Assembly: GCF_002237445.1 (NCBI RefSeq) | Contig: NZ_CP022527.1 | Location: 992,001 to 1,056,000 of the forward strand | Source of the DNA: Neisseria sp. KEM232 | Lineage (GTDB): Bacteria; Pseudomonadota; Gammaproteobacteria; Burkholderiales; Neisseriaceae | Direction of reading: 5' to 3' | Length of the DNA: 64,000 nucleotides | In this document: one piece after another, positions 25,537 to 34,889 of the stretch | Layout: every line of letters starts with the position of its first letter | How positions within the stretch are numbered: position 1 is the first letter of the stretch | Position numbers and translations under genes: made by a program | The notes under the pieces: model-generated | Told to the model about the DNA's origin: nothing | Databases searched by the model: none | What the model saw: the letters and a program-made list of their open reading frames with translations, nothing else

Positions 25537-26760
25537 TCAGCCTACTACGTTACCCAAGTTGAACAGCGGCAGGTACATGGCTACCAATATCACACCAATA
25601 ATGCTGCCCAATACCACCATAATAATCGGTTCCATCAGTGAAGACAGCTGGGCAACAGCTGTGTCGACTTCTTCCTCATAAAACTCTGCTACCTTGTTCA
25701 ACATGTCGTCTAAGGAACCGGACTCTTCACCGATAGATGCCATCTGTATGACCATATTGGGGAACAAACCCGTACTTTGCATGCCCGAAGTCAACGACAG
25801 ACCTTGGTTTACTTGGGATTTAATTGTAATTGTACCCTCTTCGTACAAAATATTACCTGAAGCACCTGCCACAGAATCCAAAGCTTCAACCAAAGGCACA
25901 CCAGCGGCAAAAAGGCTGGCGGTTGTCCTTGCCCATCGGGCAATAGTGGCTTTACGCACAATGTTACCAAATATTGGTAATTTCAACACCCAAGCATCCA
26001 CCCTTTTCTGAAACTTGGGAGAATTTTTATGAAAATGAACCAAGGCAACCACCATACCGATCAGTCCTATAATAATTACCCATCCATAACTGACAAAAAA
26101 GTCAGAAATATTCATCATAACCTGGGTAAGGAAAGGCAGTTCCGCCCCCATGTCGTGATAAACTTTTCCGAATGCCGGCAACACAAACATCATCATAATA
26201 ATAACCAATACAACTGCCACAACAACAATGGCAATCGGATAAGTCAATGCTGATTTCACTTTTTTCTTGATAGACTGGGTTTTTTCCTTGTAGACAGCCA
26301 ATTTGTCCAACAAGTTTTCCAACACACCACCAGCCTCACCCGCAGCAACCAGATTGCAGTAGAAACGGTCAAAATATTTCGGATGCTTGGCAAAAGCGGC
26401 GCCCATAGACGTGCCCTGCTCCACATCGCTTCTGATAGACATCAGCAACTGCGTCATCGACGGATTCGAGTGTCCGCGCGCCACAATTTCAAAAGCCTGC
26501 ATCAACGGCAAACCGGCCTTCATCATAGTTGCCAACTGACGGGTAAAAACCGTGATATCTTCCTGAGTAATGCGCTTTTTGCGCGTGGCTTTGACCTGCG
26601 TAATCCGCAACGGTTTGATACCTCTGCGCAGCAGTTTCTTACGCGCTTCTTCCTCGTTGGCAGCTACTACTTCTCCGCGGACGATTTGTTCGCTCTGAGT
26701 GTGCTTACCTTCAAAAGTAAACCGTTTACCTTTTTCATTATTGACTTTATTTGCTTTCAT
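25537..26760 (-). CDS. pilG: type IV pilus inner membrane platform protein PilG
   Basis: A 407-aa member of the GspF/PilC platform family (PilG in Neisseria). It has a cytoplasmic N-terminus (RFTFEGKHTQSEQIVRGEVV), TRQLATMMKAGLPLMQAFEI, and FYCNLVAAGEAGGVLENLLD. Three membrane helices include ALTYPIAIVVVAVVLVIIMM and a C-terminal GSIIGVILVAMYLPLFNLGN. It anchors the assembly ATPase PilF. It ends six bases before pilD. Confidence 0.96.
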   Translation of the reverse strand: MKANKVNNEKGKRFTFEGKHTQSEQIVRGEVVAANEEEARKKLLRRGIKPLRITQVKATRKKRITQEDITVFTRQLATMMKAGLPLMQAFEIVARGHSNPSMTQLLMSIRSDVEQGTSMGAAFAKHPKYFDRFYCNLVAAGEAGGVLENLLDKLAVYKEKTQSIKKKVKSALTYPIAIVVVAVVLVIIMMMFVLPAFGKVYHDMGAELPFLTQVMMNISDFFVSYGWVIIIGLIGMVVALVHFHKNSPKFQKRVDAWVLKLPIFGNIVRKATIARWARTTASLFAAGVPLVEALDSVAGASGNILYEEGTITIKSQVNQGLSLTSGMQSTGLFPNMVIQMASIGEESGSLDDMLNKVAEFYEEEVDTAVAQLSSLMEPIIMVVLGSIIGVILVAMYLPLFNLGNVVG

Positions 26761-26777
26761 TTTCCCAGTCCATTTGA

Positions 26778-28451
26778 TTAATCGTTAGTGTTACCCAATA
26801 CTTCTTCCAAAGAAGTAATCCCATCCATTACCTTCAACAAACCTGCTCTGCGCAAATCGACCATACCCTCCTGATAGGCCATCTGCTGTATATCGACTTC
26901 CGTACCACCTTCCATAATTACCCTCTGCATTTCACCGGTTATCGGCATAACTTCATAAACACCGGCTCGGCCTTTGTAACCTTTACCGCGGCATGTGTCG
27001 CAGCCGACCGCACGATACATCGTCCATTCACGTGCCAAATCTTCATCGGTAAAACCGGCTTTTTTTAATGCATGTTCAGGCGGCCTGTCCATTGGCTCTT
27101 TGCAGTTCGGACACAGGCGGCGGAGCAGCCTCTGCGCCATAATCAGACTAACCGAGCTGGCAATATTGAACGGCGCGACACCCATATTCAACATACGGGA
27201 CAAAGTTGCCGGCGCATTATTGGTATGCAGCGTTGAGAACACCATGTGACCGGTTTGCGAGGCTTTAATTGCAATATCCGCCGTCTCCAAATCGCGAATC
27301 TCACCGACCATGATGATATCCGGGTCTTGACGGAGAAACGATTTCAGTGCTGCTGCAAAGGTCAGTCCCTGTTTGTCGTTTACGTTTACCTGGTTAATGC
27401 CGGGCAGGTTAATCTCGGCTGGATCCTCTGCGGTAGAAATATTCACACCTTCGGTATTCAGAATATTCAGGCATGTATACAACGAGACGGTTTTACCCGA
27501 ACCGGTCGGTCCGGTAACCAAAACCATGCCGTAAGGCCTGTGAATTGCCTCCAACAGCAAATCTTTTTGGAAATCCTCAAAACCGAGTTGATCTATATTG
27601 AGCGATGCCGCATCGGAATTCAAAATACGCATCACCACTTTTTCGCCAAAAAGGGTAGGCAGTGTGCTGACACGGAAATCCGTGGGGCGGCCATGTTTGG
27701 AAAACGCAATCTGAATACGGCCGTCTTGAGGGACGCGCTTCTCGGAAATATCGAGTTTGGCCATCACTTTGATGCGCGATGCGAGCTGGCTTCGTACGGT
27801 CACAGGAGGTTTGACAACCTCCCTAAGCTGGCCGTCGACACGGAAACGAACCCTTGCCGTATTTTCATAAAACTCAAAGTGGATATCCGACGCGCCCGAA
27901 TTAAGGGCATCAGAAAGCGTTTTGTGGATGAAACGTGCAATCGGCCCGTCTTCTGCTTCTTCATCGCCGATAAACAATGCCTGAGAAGTCGAGGTATCCA
28001 ACTGATCTTGCGACATCTCGCGCAAAATAGTGGTGGAGCGCTGACCCAGCCACTCGACCAAAGTCATCAGCTGGTCATGTCGTACGACAACCAAATCAAT
28101 CGTATACCCGGTTACCAGTTTTTGAAATTCCTGAATTTTGGTCGGATCGGAAACTGCCAGAAACACCCTGTTTCCGCGTTTGAATACCGGCACGCAGGCG
28201 TTGGCCTGCATCTGCTCTTCCGGTAACACATCCTGCACGATATTGCTGCGCGGGTAATAACTCAAATCCAAAACCGGATAATTGAAAATCTGAGCCAACA
28301 ATTCCGCCAGCGCTTTCGGATTGGTAATATTATCGCCAAACAGCATGGGGATAATGTCTTTATTTTCCCCTAAAGCTTTCTGATAGCGCCCCGTCTGTTC
28401 GTTGGACAGTATACGGTTTTGCACTAAAACCCTTAACAAACCTAAACTCAT
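26778..28451 (-). CDS. pilF: type IV pilus assembly ATPase PilF
   Basis: A 557-aa secretion ATPase. It has an N-terminal GspE-N domain, then Walker A in MVLVTGPTGSGKTVSLY (near residue 310), Asp box TAEDPAEINLPGINQ, Walker B QDPDIIMVGEIRDLETAD, His box TGHMVFSTLHTNNAP, and a zinc-binding pair of motifs LCPNCKEP and GCDTCRGKGYKGR. It powers pilus extension and is needed for competence. It is first in the pilF-pilG-pilD unit, with pilG 17 bases downstream. Confidence 0.97.
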   Translation of the reverse strand: MSLGLLRVLVQNRILSNEQTGRYQKALGENKDIIPMLFGDNITNPKALAELLAQIFNYPVLDLSYYPRSNIVQDVLPEEQMQANACVPVFKRGNRVFLAVSDPTKIQEFQKLVTGYTIDLVVVRHDQLMTLVEWLGQRSTTILREMSQDQLDTSTSQALFIGDEEAEDGPIARFIHKTLSDALNSGASDIHFEFYENTARVRFRVDGQLREVVKPPVTVRSQLASRIKVMAKLDISEKRVPQDGRIQIAFSKHGRPTDFRVSTLPTLFGEKVVMRILNSDAASLNIDQLGFEDFQKDLLLEAIHRPYGMVLVTGPTGSGKTVSLYTCLNILNTEGVNISTAEDPAEINLPGINQVNVNDKQGLTFAAALKSFLRQDPDIIMVGEIRDLETADIAIKASQTGHMVFSTLHTNNAPATLSRMLNMGVAPFNIASSVSLIMAQRLLRRLCPNCKEPMDRPPEHALKKAGFTDEDLAREWTMYRAVGCDTCRGKGYKGRAGVYEVMPITGEMQRVIMEGGTEVDIQQMAYQEGMVDLRRAGLLKVMDGITSLEEVLGNTND

Positions 28452-28590
28452 GCCATCCCTATTCCGGCTTCCGGCGTACCCGGTTTTTGCCGTTCAAATT
28501 GCGAAAATTTTGTCCATTATAAATACTTGACCGGCATATGACAAAATTTTCCTATTATTTGTAAAAATTATTAAACACCAAGCCACATTA

Positions 28591-30180
28591 TCAGCCAAAG
28601 GCCGTCTGAAGCACGAAGAAGCAGGTAACCGAAAGAAGCGATGCCGCGGGCAAGGTAATTACCCAAGCCAAAGCGATAGGCTTCATCGCTTTCCAGTTGG
28701 CATTACGGTTGACCAAACCGATGCCCAAAACCGCTCCGACCAGAATATGCGTGCTCGACACCGGCAGCCCCAGAAACGAAGCCGCCATCACAACCGAAGC
28801 CGCAGACAGCTCGGCCGTAAAACCCGAAGCAGGATGCATTTCGGCCAAACTCGTACCCACAGTCGCAATCACTTCCTTACCGATAAACCACAAACCGACG
28901 ATAAGCGCGATACCGAACGTCAAGAGAACTATCGGCGGCACGGGCGCGGAAATACCGATGGCATCGGTACGCAGCACGTCCATAATCGCCGCAAACGGGC
29001 CGATGGCATTGGCAATGTCGTTCGCTCCGTGGCTGAACGCAAACCCGGCTGCAGTAAACACCTGCATCCAGGAAAACATCAAAAAAGTGGATTTTGCCAA
29101 ATCCTTGCGTTTCAATGTCTTAGCATAAATAAACGTAGCTAACCAAATACCTGCGCCTATCATCAGAATGGTCAGATAGCTGCCCAGCTCGCCGATACCC
29201 AAATTCAGGTTTTTCAAACCTTTGAAAATCAGCATCGAGGCAATCATCATACCGCCCACCGACGAAATCAGCGGCACCCAAGAATGAAGCGCCTTATAGG
29301 CGTCGATACTGCTCTTGCGCTGTTCGATATGGTACAGACCCTGGTAATAGGCCGATTCCAATTCATTCGGATCAAAGTCCGCCTCGCCGTAAATCTGCGC
29401 GTCACGCGCCATGGCCGACGCCGCTTTCAGGCGTTCAGGCTCGGGCAGAGCTTCGAAGCGCAGGCGGTGTTCTTCTTTATAGGCTTTTTTCTCGGCTTTG
29501 ATGTCTTTAAGCTGTCTTTCGATTTCCGTGTTGTAATCCAGCACATGTTTTTTTACCTGATAAAACAGCACATACGACACTAGCCCGCCCAACACCGGCG
29601 ACAACACCCAAGACACGGCAATTTCGCCGATTTTTTCCCATTTTATCAAAGCAAACGTGCCGTCGCTGCTTTTGGTTAACAGAAAACCCAGCACCATCGA
29701 GCTGCCGACAATGCCGCCGATGATCGCGTGCGTGGTCGAAACGGGCAGGCCTTTTTTTGTGGCAAACAGCAGCCAGAGGGCAGCCGCCAAAAGCGCGGAC
29801 AGCATCACATAGACAAACTGCATCGGCTCCATCGGCAAAGCCTCCATCCGCACAATGCCGTTGCGGATGGTGGCGGTTACCTCGCCGCCCGCAATCACCG
29901 CACCGCTCACTTCGAACACGGCCGCGACAATCAGCGCCTGCGGAATCGTCAGCGTACCTGCGCCCACGGAAGTGCCGAAGGAATTGGCCACATCGTTGCC
30001 GCCGATATTAAACGCCATAAACACGCCGAAGGCCGTGGCAAGCAGGAACATGGTGATATGGTTGTAATGGGTGTAATCCAATCCCCAGTAAATAAAATAG
30101 CCGACCATACCGATAAGCATGGCGGCAAATGCCAGATTGGTTTTATACATGGGACTCGAATCGTTGTTCGTCGGAGCCAT
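28591..30180 (-). CDS. PiT-family inorganic phosphate transporter
   Basis: A 529-aa symporter of the PiT family (PitA type) with the duplicated signature: NIGGNDVANSFGTSVGAGTL near the N-terminus and SHGANDIANAIGPFAAIMDV in the second half. About ten to twelve helices are split by a large charged cytoplasmic loop (about residues 215-300, rich in Lys, Glu and Arg). It imports metal-phosphate with protons or sodium. Single-gene unit. A DUS lies at the 3' end. Confidence 0.92.
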   Translation of the reverse strand: MAPTNNDSSPMYKTNLAFAAMLIGMVGYFIYWGLDYTHYNHITMFLLATAFGVFMAFNIGGNDVANSFGTSVGAGTLTIPQALIVAAVFEVSGAVIAGGEVTATIRNGIVRMEALPMEPMQFVYVMLSALLAAALWLLFATKKGLPVSTTHAIIGGIVGSSMVLGFLLTKSSDGTFALIKWEKIGEIAVSWVLSPVLGGLVSYVLFYQVKKHVLDYNTEIERQLKDIKAEKKAYKEEHRLRFEALPEPERLKAASAMARDAQIYGEADFDPNELESAYYQGLYHIEQRKSSIDAYKALHSWVPLISSVGGMMIASMLIFKGLKNLNLGIGELGSYLTILMIGAGIWLATFIYAKTLKRKDLAKSTFLMFSWMQVFTAAGFAFSHGANDIANAIGPFAAIMDVLRTDAIGISAPVPPIVLLTFGIALIVGLWFIGKEVIATVGTSLAEMHPASGFTAELSAASVVMAASFLGLPVSSTHILVGAVLGIGLVNRNANWKAMKPIALAWVITLPAASLLSVTCFFVLQTAFG

Positions 30181-30398
30181 GAGGACAGTCCTTCAAAATA
30201 ATTTGAAAACGGAGAAATTCGGCACAACCATCACAAACACGCCAAGCGGCGTTTGCGCATTATAAGTTTAATAATCTCCGCCCGAAAGGCTTTACCGGAC
30301 AATCCGGCGGGAAATTCCCCGCCCGCTTTGCCGCATACTCCCGCCAAATGCCTGTAAACACAAAATTGCCTCACCATACCGCTGCCCGGCAGGCCTTT

Positions 30399-31271
30399 TC
30401 AGACGGCCTGTTGTTTTTCTTTCAGCACCCGCGGCAGCACGCCTGCGGTAAACGTGGCCGCCACGACAATCAGAATCCCCAGCCACGAAAGCGGAGAAAT
30501 GTCCTCGCCCAGCAACAACACCGCCAGCAACACGCCGAAAATCGGTTCGAGCGAAGTCAGCAGCCCCGCCAGATTGGCCGGAACGGTCAGCATCCCCTTA
30601 TTCCACAACAAATAGGCCAGCCAGCTGCACCCGATGCCCAAATACAGCAGCGCCGCCGCCCCCTGCCAGCTCCAAACCACCGTATAGCGCTCGGCCAGCA
30701 GCAGGGAAAACGGCAGGCACAACACCGCCGAAACGGCCAGCGAAACCGAAGTATAGGCCGGCGCACCGATTTCGCCGATCAGCTTCTGCGTCGGCCGCGT
30801 GATGCTGCAAAACACGATGCCTCCCATAAACACCAGCATACAGCCGAAAATGCTGATGCCGCCGCCCTCGCCGCCGCCGAGTATCAGCACGGCCACACCC
30901 GCAAACGCGGCTGCGCCGCAAAGCCAGTGGTACGGGCGGGCGCGGTCGTTGAAAAAAAAGTGGCCGACAAACACCATCATCAGCGGCTCCAGCCCGATCA
31001 TTGTTGCAGCGCTGGCGGCAGACGTATATTTGACGCCGATAAATTGGAACATCAGCACGCCGACATAGTTGAGAAACGACAGCCACAACAACGGCTTCCA
31101 TTTATCCTGCGGAATGCGTCCGATATAGCGGCGGCAGACCGGCAGCACGGCGAGCGCGGCGATAACCAGCCTGATCTGCACCGTCATTGCGGGATCGACC
31201 ATCCCCTCGGCGTACTTGGCAGCGATAAAGGTGCTGCTCCAAATCACCAGTGCCAGAATTTGATAGATCAT
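30399..31271 (-). CDS. EamA/DMT-family transporter
   Basis: A 290-aa, ten-helix drug/metabolite transporter. I start at MIYQILALVIWSSTFIAAKY (31271), preceded by GGAAACCGA; the longer in-frame start runs into a DUS. Two EamA repeats are visible, with the second ending LTSLEPIFGVLLAVLLLGED and LSWLGILIVVAATFTAGVLP. The protein ends QQAV* because its stop lies in a DUS. Substrate unknown; many relatives export amino acids or metabolites. Confidence 0.85.
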   Translation of the reverse strand: MIYQILALVIWSSTFIAAKYAEGMVDPAMTVQIRLVIAALAVLPVCRRYIGRIPQDKWKPLLWLSFLNYVGVLMFQFIGVKYTSAASAATMIGLEPLMMVFVGHFFFNDRARPYHWLCGAAAFAGVAVLILGGGEGGGISIFGCMLVFMGGIVFCSITRPTQKLIGEIGAPAYTSVSLAVSAVLCLPFSLLLAERYTVVWSWQGAAALLYLGIGCSWLAYLLWNKGMLTVPANLAGLLTSLEPIFGVLLAVLLLGEDISPLSWLGILIVVAATFTAGVLPRVLKEKQQAV

Positions 31272-31718
31272 TCGGTTTCCTTGTCCGACTCCGCATCCGG
31301 GCGGTAATAGGCCGTCTGAAAACATATTCGGCAAAGCGCATTGTGCAGGCGCAAGGCTTTTTCAGACGGCCTCGGGGCTGTTTGCAAGCGTTTTGAGAAG
31401 CGGATTCCGTACACGGAAACAGACGGTGCGGGAAGCAAAAACCGTCGCGGCAACGAAACTGCAAAACAGCCCCGATTTAATGGTTCGACAAACCGCCGCG
31501 GCAAAAAACGCACGGCGGCGGCAAAGCGGCGGATTGTAACCCAAGGAGGCCGTCTGAAAAAGCCGGAGCGGCAGGCAAAACGGCATATCAGAGGCCGTCT
31601 GAAAGCCAAACCGCAAGCCTGTTTTCAAAGAACCGAAATCCGTTTTCAGACGGCCTACCTTTCTTTTCGCACTTAAAAACCGTATGATTGCGAGCCGTTT
31701 TCAACTCAACACACACCC
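31272..31718. other. DUS-rich intergenic region
   Basis: About 450 bases with at least five DUS copies (near 31310, 31361, 31549, 31593 and 31645). No gene, RNA or IS end is recognised. Reading frames on both strands are repeat translations. Confidence 0.6.
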
Positions 31719-32294
31719 ATGGAAAATATTGCCGACACCGTGGCCGACCACACCCGACAATGGATGGAAAAAGCCGTTATCGGGCTGAACCTCTGCCCGT
31801 TTGCCAAAGCCCCGCACGTCAAAGGCCGCGTACGCATCGCCGTGAGCGGGGTCAAACACGGCGACGGTTTTTTGGAAGACCTCGACCGCGAATTGCAGCT
31901 TTTGGCCGACACACCGCCCGAACAGTTGGAAACCACGCTGCTCGTCCACCCGACGCTGTTTACCGACTTTTTGCAGTTCAACGACATGCTCGACACCGCC
32001 GAAGCCGCCATTGCCGACAACGGCCTCGAAGGCATCATCCAAATCGCCCCCTTCCACCCCGACTTCCGTTTCGAAGGCACCCAGCCCGACGACATCGGCA
32101 ACTACACCAACCGCAGCCCCTACCCTACCCTCCACCTCATCCGCGAAGACAGCATCGCCAAAGCCGCGCAGGCTTTTCCCGATGCCGAAGCCATTTTCGG
32201 CCGCAACATCGAGCTGCTGGAAAAAATGGGCAAAAGCGGCTGGGACGCACTCGGCATCCCGCAGGGCTGCCCGTTCCACAAGGAACAGCCGTGA
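31719..32294 (+). CDS. DUF1415 family protein
   Basis: A 191-aa soluble protein of the DUF1415 family: the opening TRQWMEKAVIGLNLCPFAKA and the segment IIQIAPFHPDFRFEGTQPDD followed by NYTNRSPYPTLHLIREDSI are characteristic. It ends GCPFHKEQP. Biochemical role unknown to me. The stop overlaps the GTG start of the next gene (GTGA), implying translational coupling. Confidence 0.88.
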   Translation: MENIADTVADHTRQWMEKAVIGLNLCPFAKAPHVKGRVRIAVSGVKHGDGFLEDLDRELQLLADTPPEQLETTLLVHPTLFTDFLQFNDMLDTAEAAIADNGLEGIIQIAPFHPDFRFEGTQPDDIGNYTNRSPYPTLHLIREDSIAKAAQAFPDAEAIFGRNIELLEKMGKSGWDALGIPQGCPFHKEQP

Positions 32295-32653
32295 TTTCCC
32301 GTCCGTTTTTCTGGCTGCTGGGCGCGGTGTCGCTGGCGGTGGGAATCGTCGGCATCGTGCTGCCGCTGCTGCCGACCACACCCTTCGTCCTTCTCACCGC
32401 CGCCTGCTGGGCAAAAGCCTCGCCGCGTTTTCACCGCTGGCTGCACCGCCACCGTTATTTCGGCCCGATGATTCAAAACTGGGAAGAAAAACGCGCCGTG
32501 CCCCGCCGTGCCAAATACCTCGCCTTTTCCATGATGGCGGCTTCCTGCCTGATTATCCTGTGGCGCATCCCCGATCCGTGGTGGATACCCGCCGCCGCAG
32601 CCGCGCTCTGTCTGGGCAGCGCATGGTGGATGTGGCGGCTGCCCGACGCATAA
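32291..32653 (+). CDS. YbaN-family (DUF454) inner membrane protein
   Basis: A 120-aa protein started from a GTG that overlaps the previous stop. It begins VISRPFFWLLGAVSLAVGIV and has the DUF454 hallmarks GIVGIVLPLLPTTPFVLLTA and CWAKASPRFHRWLHRHRYFG, then NWEEKRAVPRRAKYLA and two C-terminal helices. Relatives such as YbaN are small membrane proteins of unknown role. Confidence 0.85.
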   Translation: MISRPFFWLLGAVSLAVGIVGIVLPLLPTTPFVLLTAACWAKASPRFHRWLHRHRYFGPMIQNWEEKRAVPRRAKYLAFSMMAASCLIILWRIPDPWWIPAAAAALCLGSAWWMWRLPDA

Positions 32654-32726
32654 GCCCGCCGCTACCCAATGTGCGGCATCTCTTATAGAATGCAAACATT
32701 CAGTTAAAAGAAGTTAAGGAATCAAG

Positions 32727-33941
32727 ATGGCAAATAATACAACCCTGCAAGCCCTGCTGCGTATGAGCGTGGTGAAGCAGATTATCATCGGACTCGTACT
32801 CGGCGTTGCGGTATACGCAGTTTCCGTCCCCGCCGCCAAAGCCGTCGGCATTTTGGGCAGTATGTTCGTCGGCGCGCTCAAAGCAGTCGCGCCGTTTTTG
32901 GTGTTCATACTGGTTACCGCCGCTATTACAAAACATCAAAAAGGCAACGAAATCCACATCAAACCCATTCTGGTGCTCTACCTTATCGGCACACTGGGCG
33001 CGGCTCTGGTTGCCGTTGCCGCCGGTCTGGCCTATCCGACCGAACTCAAACTGGTGAGCGGACAGGAAGGCATCGCTCCGCCCGAAGGCATTACCGCCGT
33101 ATTGAAAACCCTGTTGCTCAACCTGGTCAGCAACCCCATCAAGGCGCTGGCCGAGGGTAACTACATCGGCATCCTTGCCTGGGCGCTGCTGCTCGGCTTC
33201 GCTCTGCGCCATGCCTCCGCCACCACCCGCGCCGCCGTTGCCGATATGGCTGATGCCGTCTCCGCCATTGTGCGCTGGGTAATCCGCTTCGCCCCGCTGG
33301 GTATCTTCGGCCTGGTCGCCTCCACTCTTGCCGAAACCGGTTTTGAAGCGCTGGCAGGCTATGCCAAGCTCCTCGTCGTGTTGGTCGGCTGCATGCTGTT
33401 TGTCGCCTTCGTCTTCAACCCGCTGATTGTCTGGTGGAAAATCCGCGCCAATCCCTATCCGCTCGTTTTCACCTGCCTGCGCGAAAGCGGCATTCCCGCT
33501 TTTTTCACCCGCTCCTCCGCCGCCAACATCCCCGTCAATATGGCACTGGCGAAAAAACTCGATCTGCACGAAGACACCTATTCCATTTCCATCCCGCTGG
33601 GCGCCACCATCAATATGGCGGGCGCGGCCATCACCATCACCGTGCTGGCGCTTGCCGCCGCCCATACCGAAGGCATCAGCGTTGACTTCCCCACCGCCCT
33701 GCTGCTGAGCCTCGTCGCCACCGTCAGCGCCTGCGGAGCATCCGGCGTGGCCGGCGGCTCGCTGCTGCTGATTCCCCTCGCATGCAGCCTGTTCGGCATC
33801 AGCAACGACGTCGCCATGCAGGTGGTCGCCGTCGGCTTCATCATCGGCGTGGTACAGGACTCTTGCGAAACCGCGCTCAACTCTTCCACCGACGTCCTCT
33901 TCACCGCCGCCGCCGACCTCGGCAGCCGTAGGAAAAACTGA
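32727..33941 (+). CDS. sstT: sodium:serine/threonine symporter SstT
   Basis: A 404-aa dicarboxylate/amino acid:cation symporter. The length is exactly that usual for SstT, with signatures IPAFFTRSSAANIPVNMALA (serine-rich re-entrant loop), ISIPLGATINMAGAAITITV, and SACGASGVAGGSLLLIPLAC and VVQDSCETALNSSTDVLFTA near the end. About eight helices and two hairpins. The start follows AAGTTAAGGAATCAAG. A DUS-pair terminator follows (33960-33990). Confidence 0.95.
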   Translation: MANNTTLQALLRMSVVKQIIIGLVLGVAVYAVSVPAAKAVGILGSMFVGALKAVAPFLVFILVTAAITKHQKGNEIHIKPILVLYLIGTLGAALVAVAAGLAYPTELKLVSGQEGIAPPEGITAVLKTLLLNLVSNPIKALAEGNYIGILAWALLLGFALRHASATTRAAVADMADAVSAIVRWVIRFAPLGIFGLVASTLAETGFEALAGYAKLLVVLVGCMLFVAFVFNPLIVWWKIRANPYPLVFTCLRESGIPAFFTRSSAANIPVNMALAKKLDLHEDTYSISIPLGATINMAGAAITITVLALAAAHTEGISVDFPTALLLSLVATVSACGASGVAGGSLLLIPLACSLFGISNDVAMQVVAVGFIIGVVQDSCETALNSSTDVLFTAAADLGSRRKN

Positions 33942-33957
33942 TCGGGTAAAAAAGCAA

Positions 33958-33993
33958 AAGAGGCCGTCTGAAAGTTTCAGACGGCCTCTTTTT
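33958..33993 (+). terminator. DUS-pair terminator after sstT
   Basis: GAGGCCGTCTGAAA and its inverse are separated by only a few bases and followed by a T6 run, a strong intrinsic terminator. Confidence 0.85.
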
Positions 33994-34205
33994 TGGCATT
34001 TGGAAACATGGCGTACCCGTTCAAAACAAGCCATAAAAACCGCAATGCGGTAAAGCCGCAGACCTTTTACCCTGACCCTCACACGGCAAAACGCCGGACA
34101 GATTATGTTCGGCAGCGGCAAAAAGGCCTTACATAGCGGAACAACACGAAAATCTGGCAACACCCCAAATACGGCAGACAAAAAAATAACCGCAAATGCG
34201 GTTAG

Positions 34206-34295
34206 TGGTGCCCGGAACCGGAATCGAACCGGTACGCCCGTATCAGGGGCGACGGATTTTAAGTCCGTTGTGTCTACCAATTTCACCATCCGGGC
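34206..34295 (-). tRNA. tRNA-Leu (anticodon TAA)
   Basis: The reverse strand folds into a class II cloverleaf: acceptor GCCCGGA/TCCGGGC, anticodon loop CTTAAAA, long variable arm (CGCCCCTGATACGGGCG), T loop TTCGATT and encoded CCA. It is the distal member of the pgsA-Gly-Cys-Leu cluster, the order also seen in E. coli. Confidence 0.96.
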
Positions 34296-34337
34296 TTTAT
34301 CCCTGCCCGAAAGGAGGAAAAAGCAGAGATAAAACTT

Positions 34338-34415
34338 TGGAGGCGGGGGCGCGGATTTTAACCGGCCTGTACGGGGTTTGCACACCCCGTAGCATCAACA
34401 CTCTGCCACCCCGCC
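34338..34415 (-). tRNA. aberrant tRNA-Cys-like gene (probable pseudo-tRNA)
   Basis: The 78-nt sequence has a perfect acceptor stem GGCGGGG/CCCCGCC, the tRNA-Cys-type 3' end TCCA and a GCA anticodon. The anticodon arm, however, is an 8-bp perfect stem (TACGGGGT/ACCCCGTA) around GTGCAA. The D loop lacks the GG pair, the T loop reads TTAAAAT instead of TTCRANN, and the T stem pairs poorly. It lies 17 bases from the normal tRNA-Cys and is most simply a decayed duplicate, though a non-canonical tRNA cannot be excluded. Confidence 0.7.
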
Positions 34416-34432
34416 GTGAGGCTTGAGATTTG

Positions 34433-34506
34433 TGGAGGCGGGAGTCGGAATCGAACCGGCGTCGACGGATTTGCAATCCGCTGCATAACCACTTTGCTAT
34501 CCCGCC
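34433..34506 (-). tRNA. tRNA-Cys (anticodon GCA)
   Basis: Complete 74-nt cloverleaf: acceptor GGCGGGA/TCCCGCC, anticodon loop TTGCAAA, T loop TTCGATT, discriminator T with encoded CCA as expected for tRNA-Cys. Confidence 0.97.
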
Positions 34507-34543
34507 ATAAAGAAAAAAGTTGTCTGACAACAACTTCGTTTTA

Positions 34544-34619
34544 TGGAGCGGGAAACGAGTCTCGAACTCGCGACCTCAACCTTGGCAAGGTTGCGCTCTA
34601 CCAACTGAGCTATTCCCGC
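34544..34619 (-). tRNA. tRNA-Gly (anticodon GCC), copy 3
   Basis: 76-nt cloverleaf with acceptor GCGGGAA/TTCCCGC, anticodon loop TTGCCAA, T loop TTCGAGA and encoded CCA. Identical to the next two copies. Confidence 0.97.
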
Positions 34620-34636
34620 ATACGAATACGGTTTTA

Positions 34637-34712
34637 TGGAGCGGGAAACGAGTCTCGAACTCGCGACCTCAACCTTGGCAAGGTTGCGCTCTACCAACTG
34701 AGCTATTCCCGC
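34637..34712 (-). tRNA. tRNA-Gly (anticodon GCC), copy 2
   Basis: Identical 76-nt copy. The spacer to copy 3 is 17 bases, consistent with tandem duplication and co-transcription from pgsA. Confidence 0.97.
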
Positions 34713-34737
34713 ATAGACCGGATTGCATTTCAAACTG

Positions 34738-34813
34738 TGGAGCGGGAAACGAGTCTCGAACTCGCGACCTCAACCTTGGCAAGGTTGCGCTCTACCAACT
34801 GAGCTATTCCCGC
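34738..34813 (-). tRNA. tRNA-Gly (anticodon GCC), copy 1
   Basis: Identical 76-nt copy, nearest to pgsA, whose stop is 76 bases upstream in transcription. Confidence 0.97.
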
Positions 34814-34889
34814 TTGTATTTCGCTGCCCTAGGGCAAAGAAGGCGCCATTATAGTGTCTTTTGTTTGACTGTCAAGTGCCGTGGCGGAT

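Noticed and set aside
32700..34385. 561-aa minus-strand open frame across sstT and the tRNA-Leu
   Set aside because: Antisense to sstT, and it translates through the tRNA gene.
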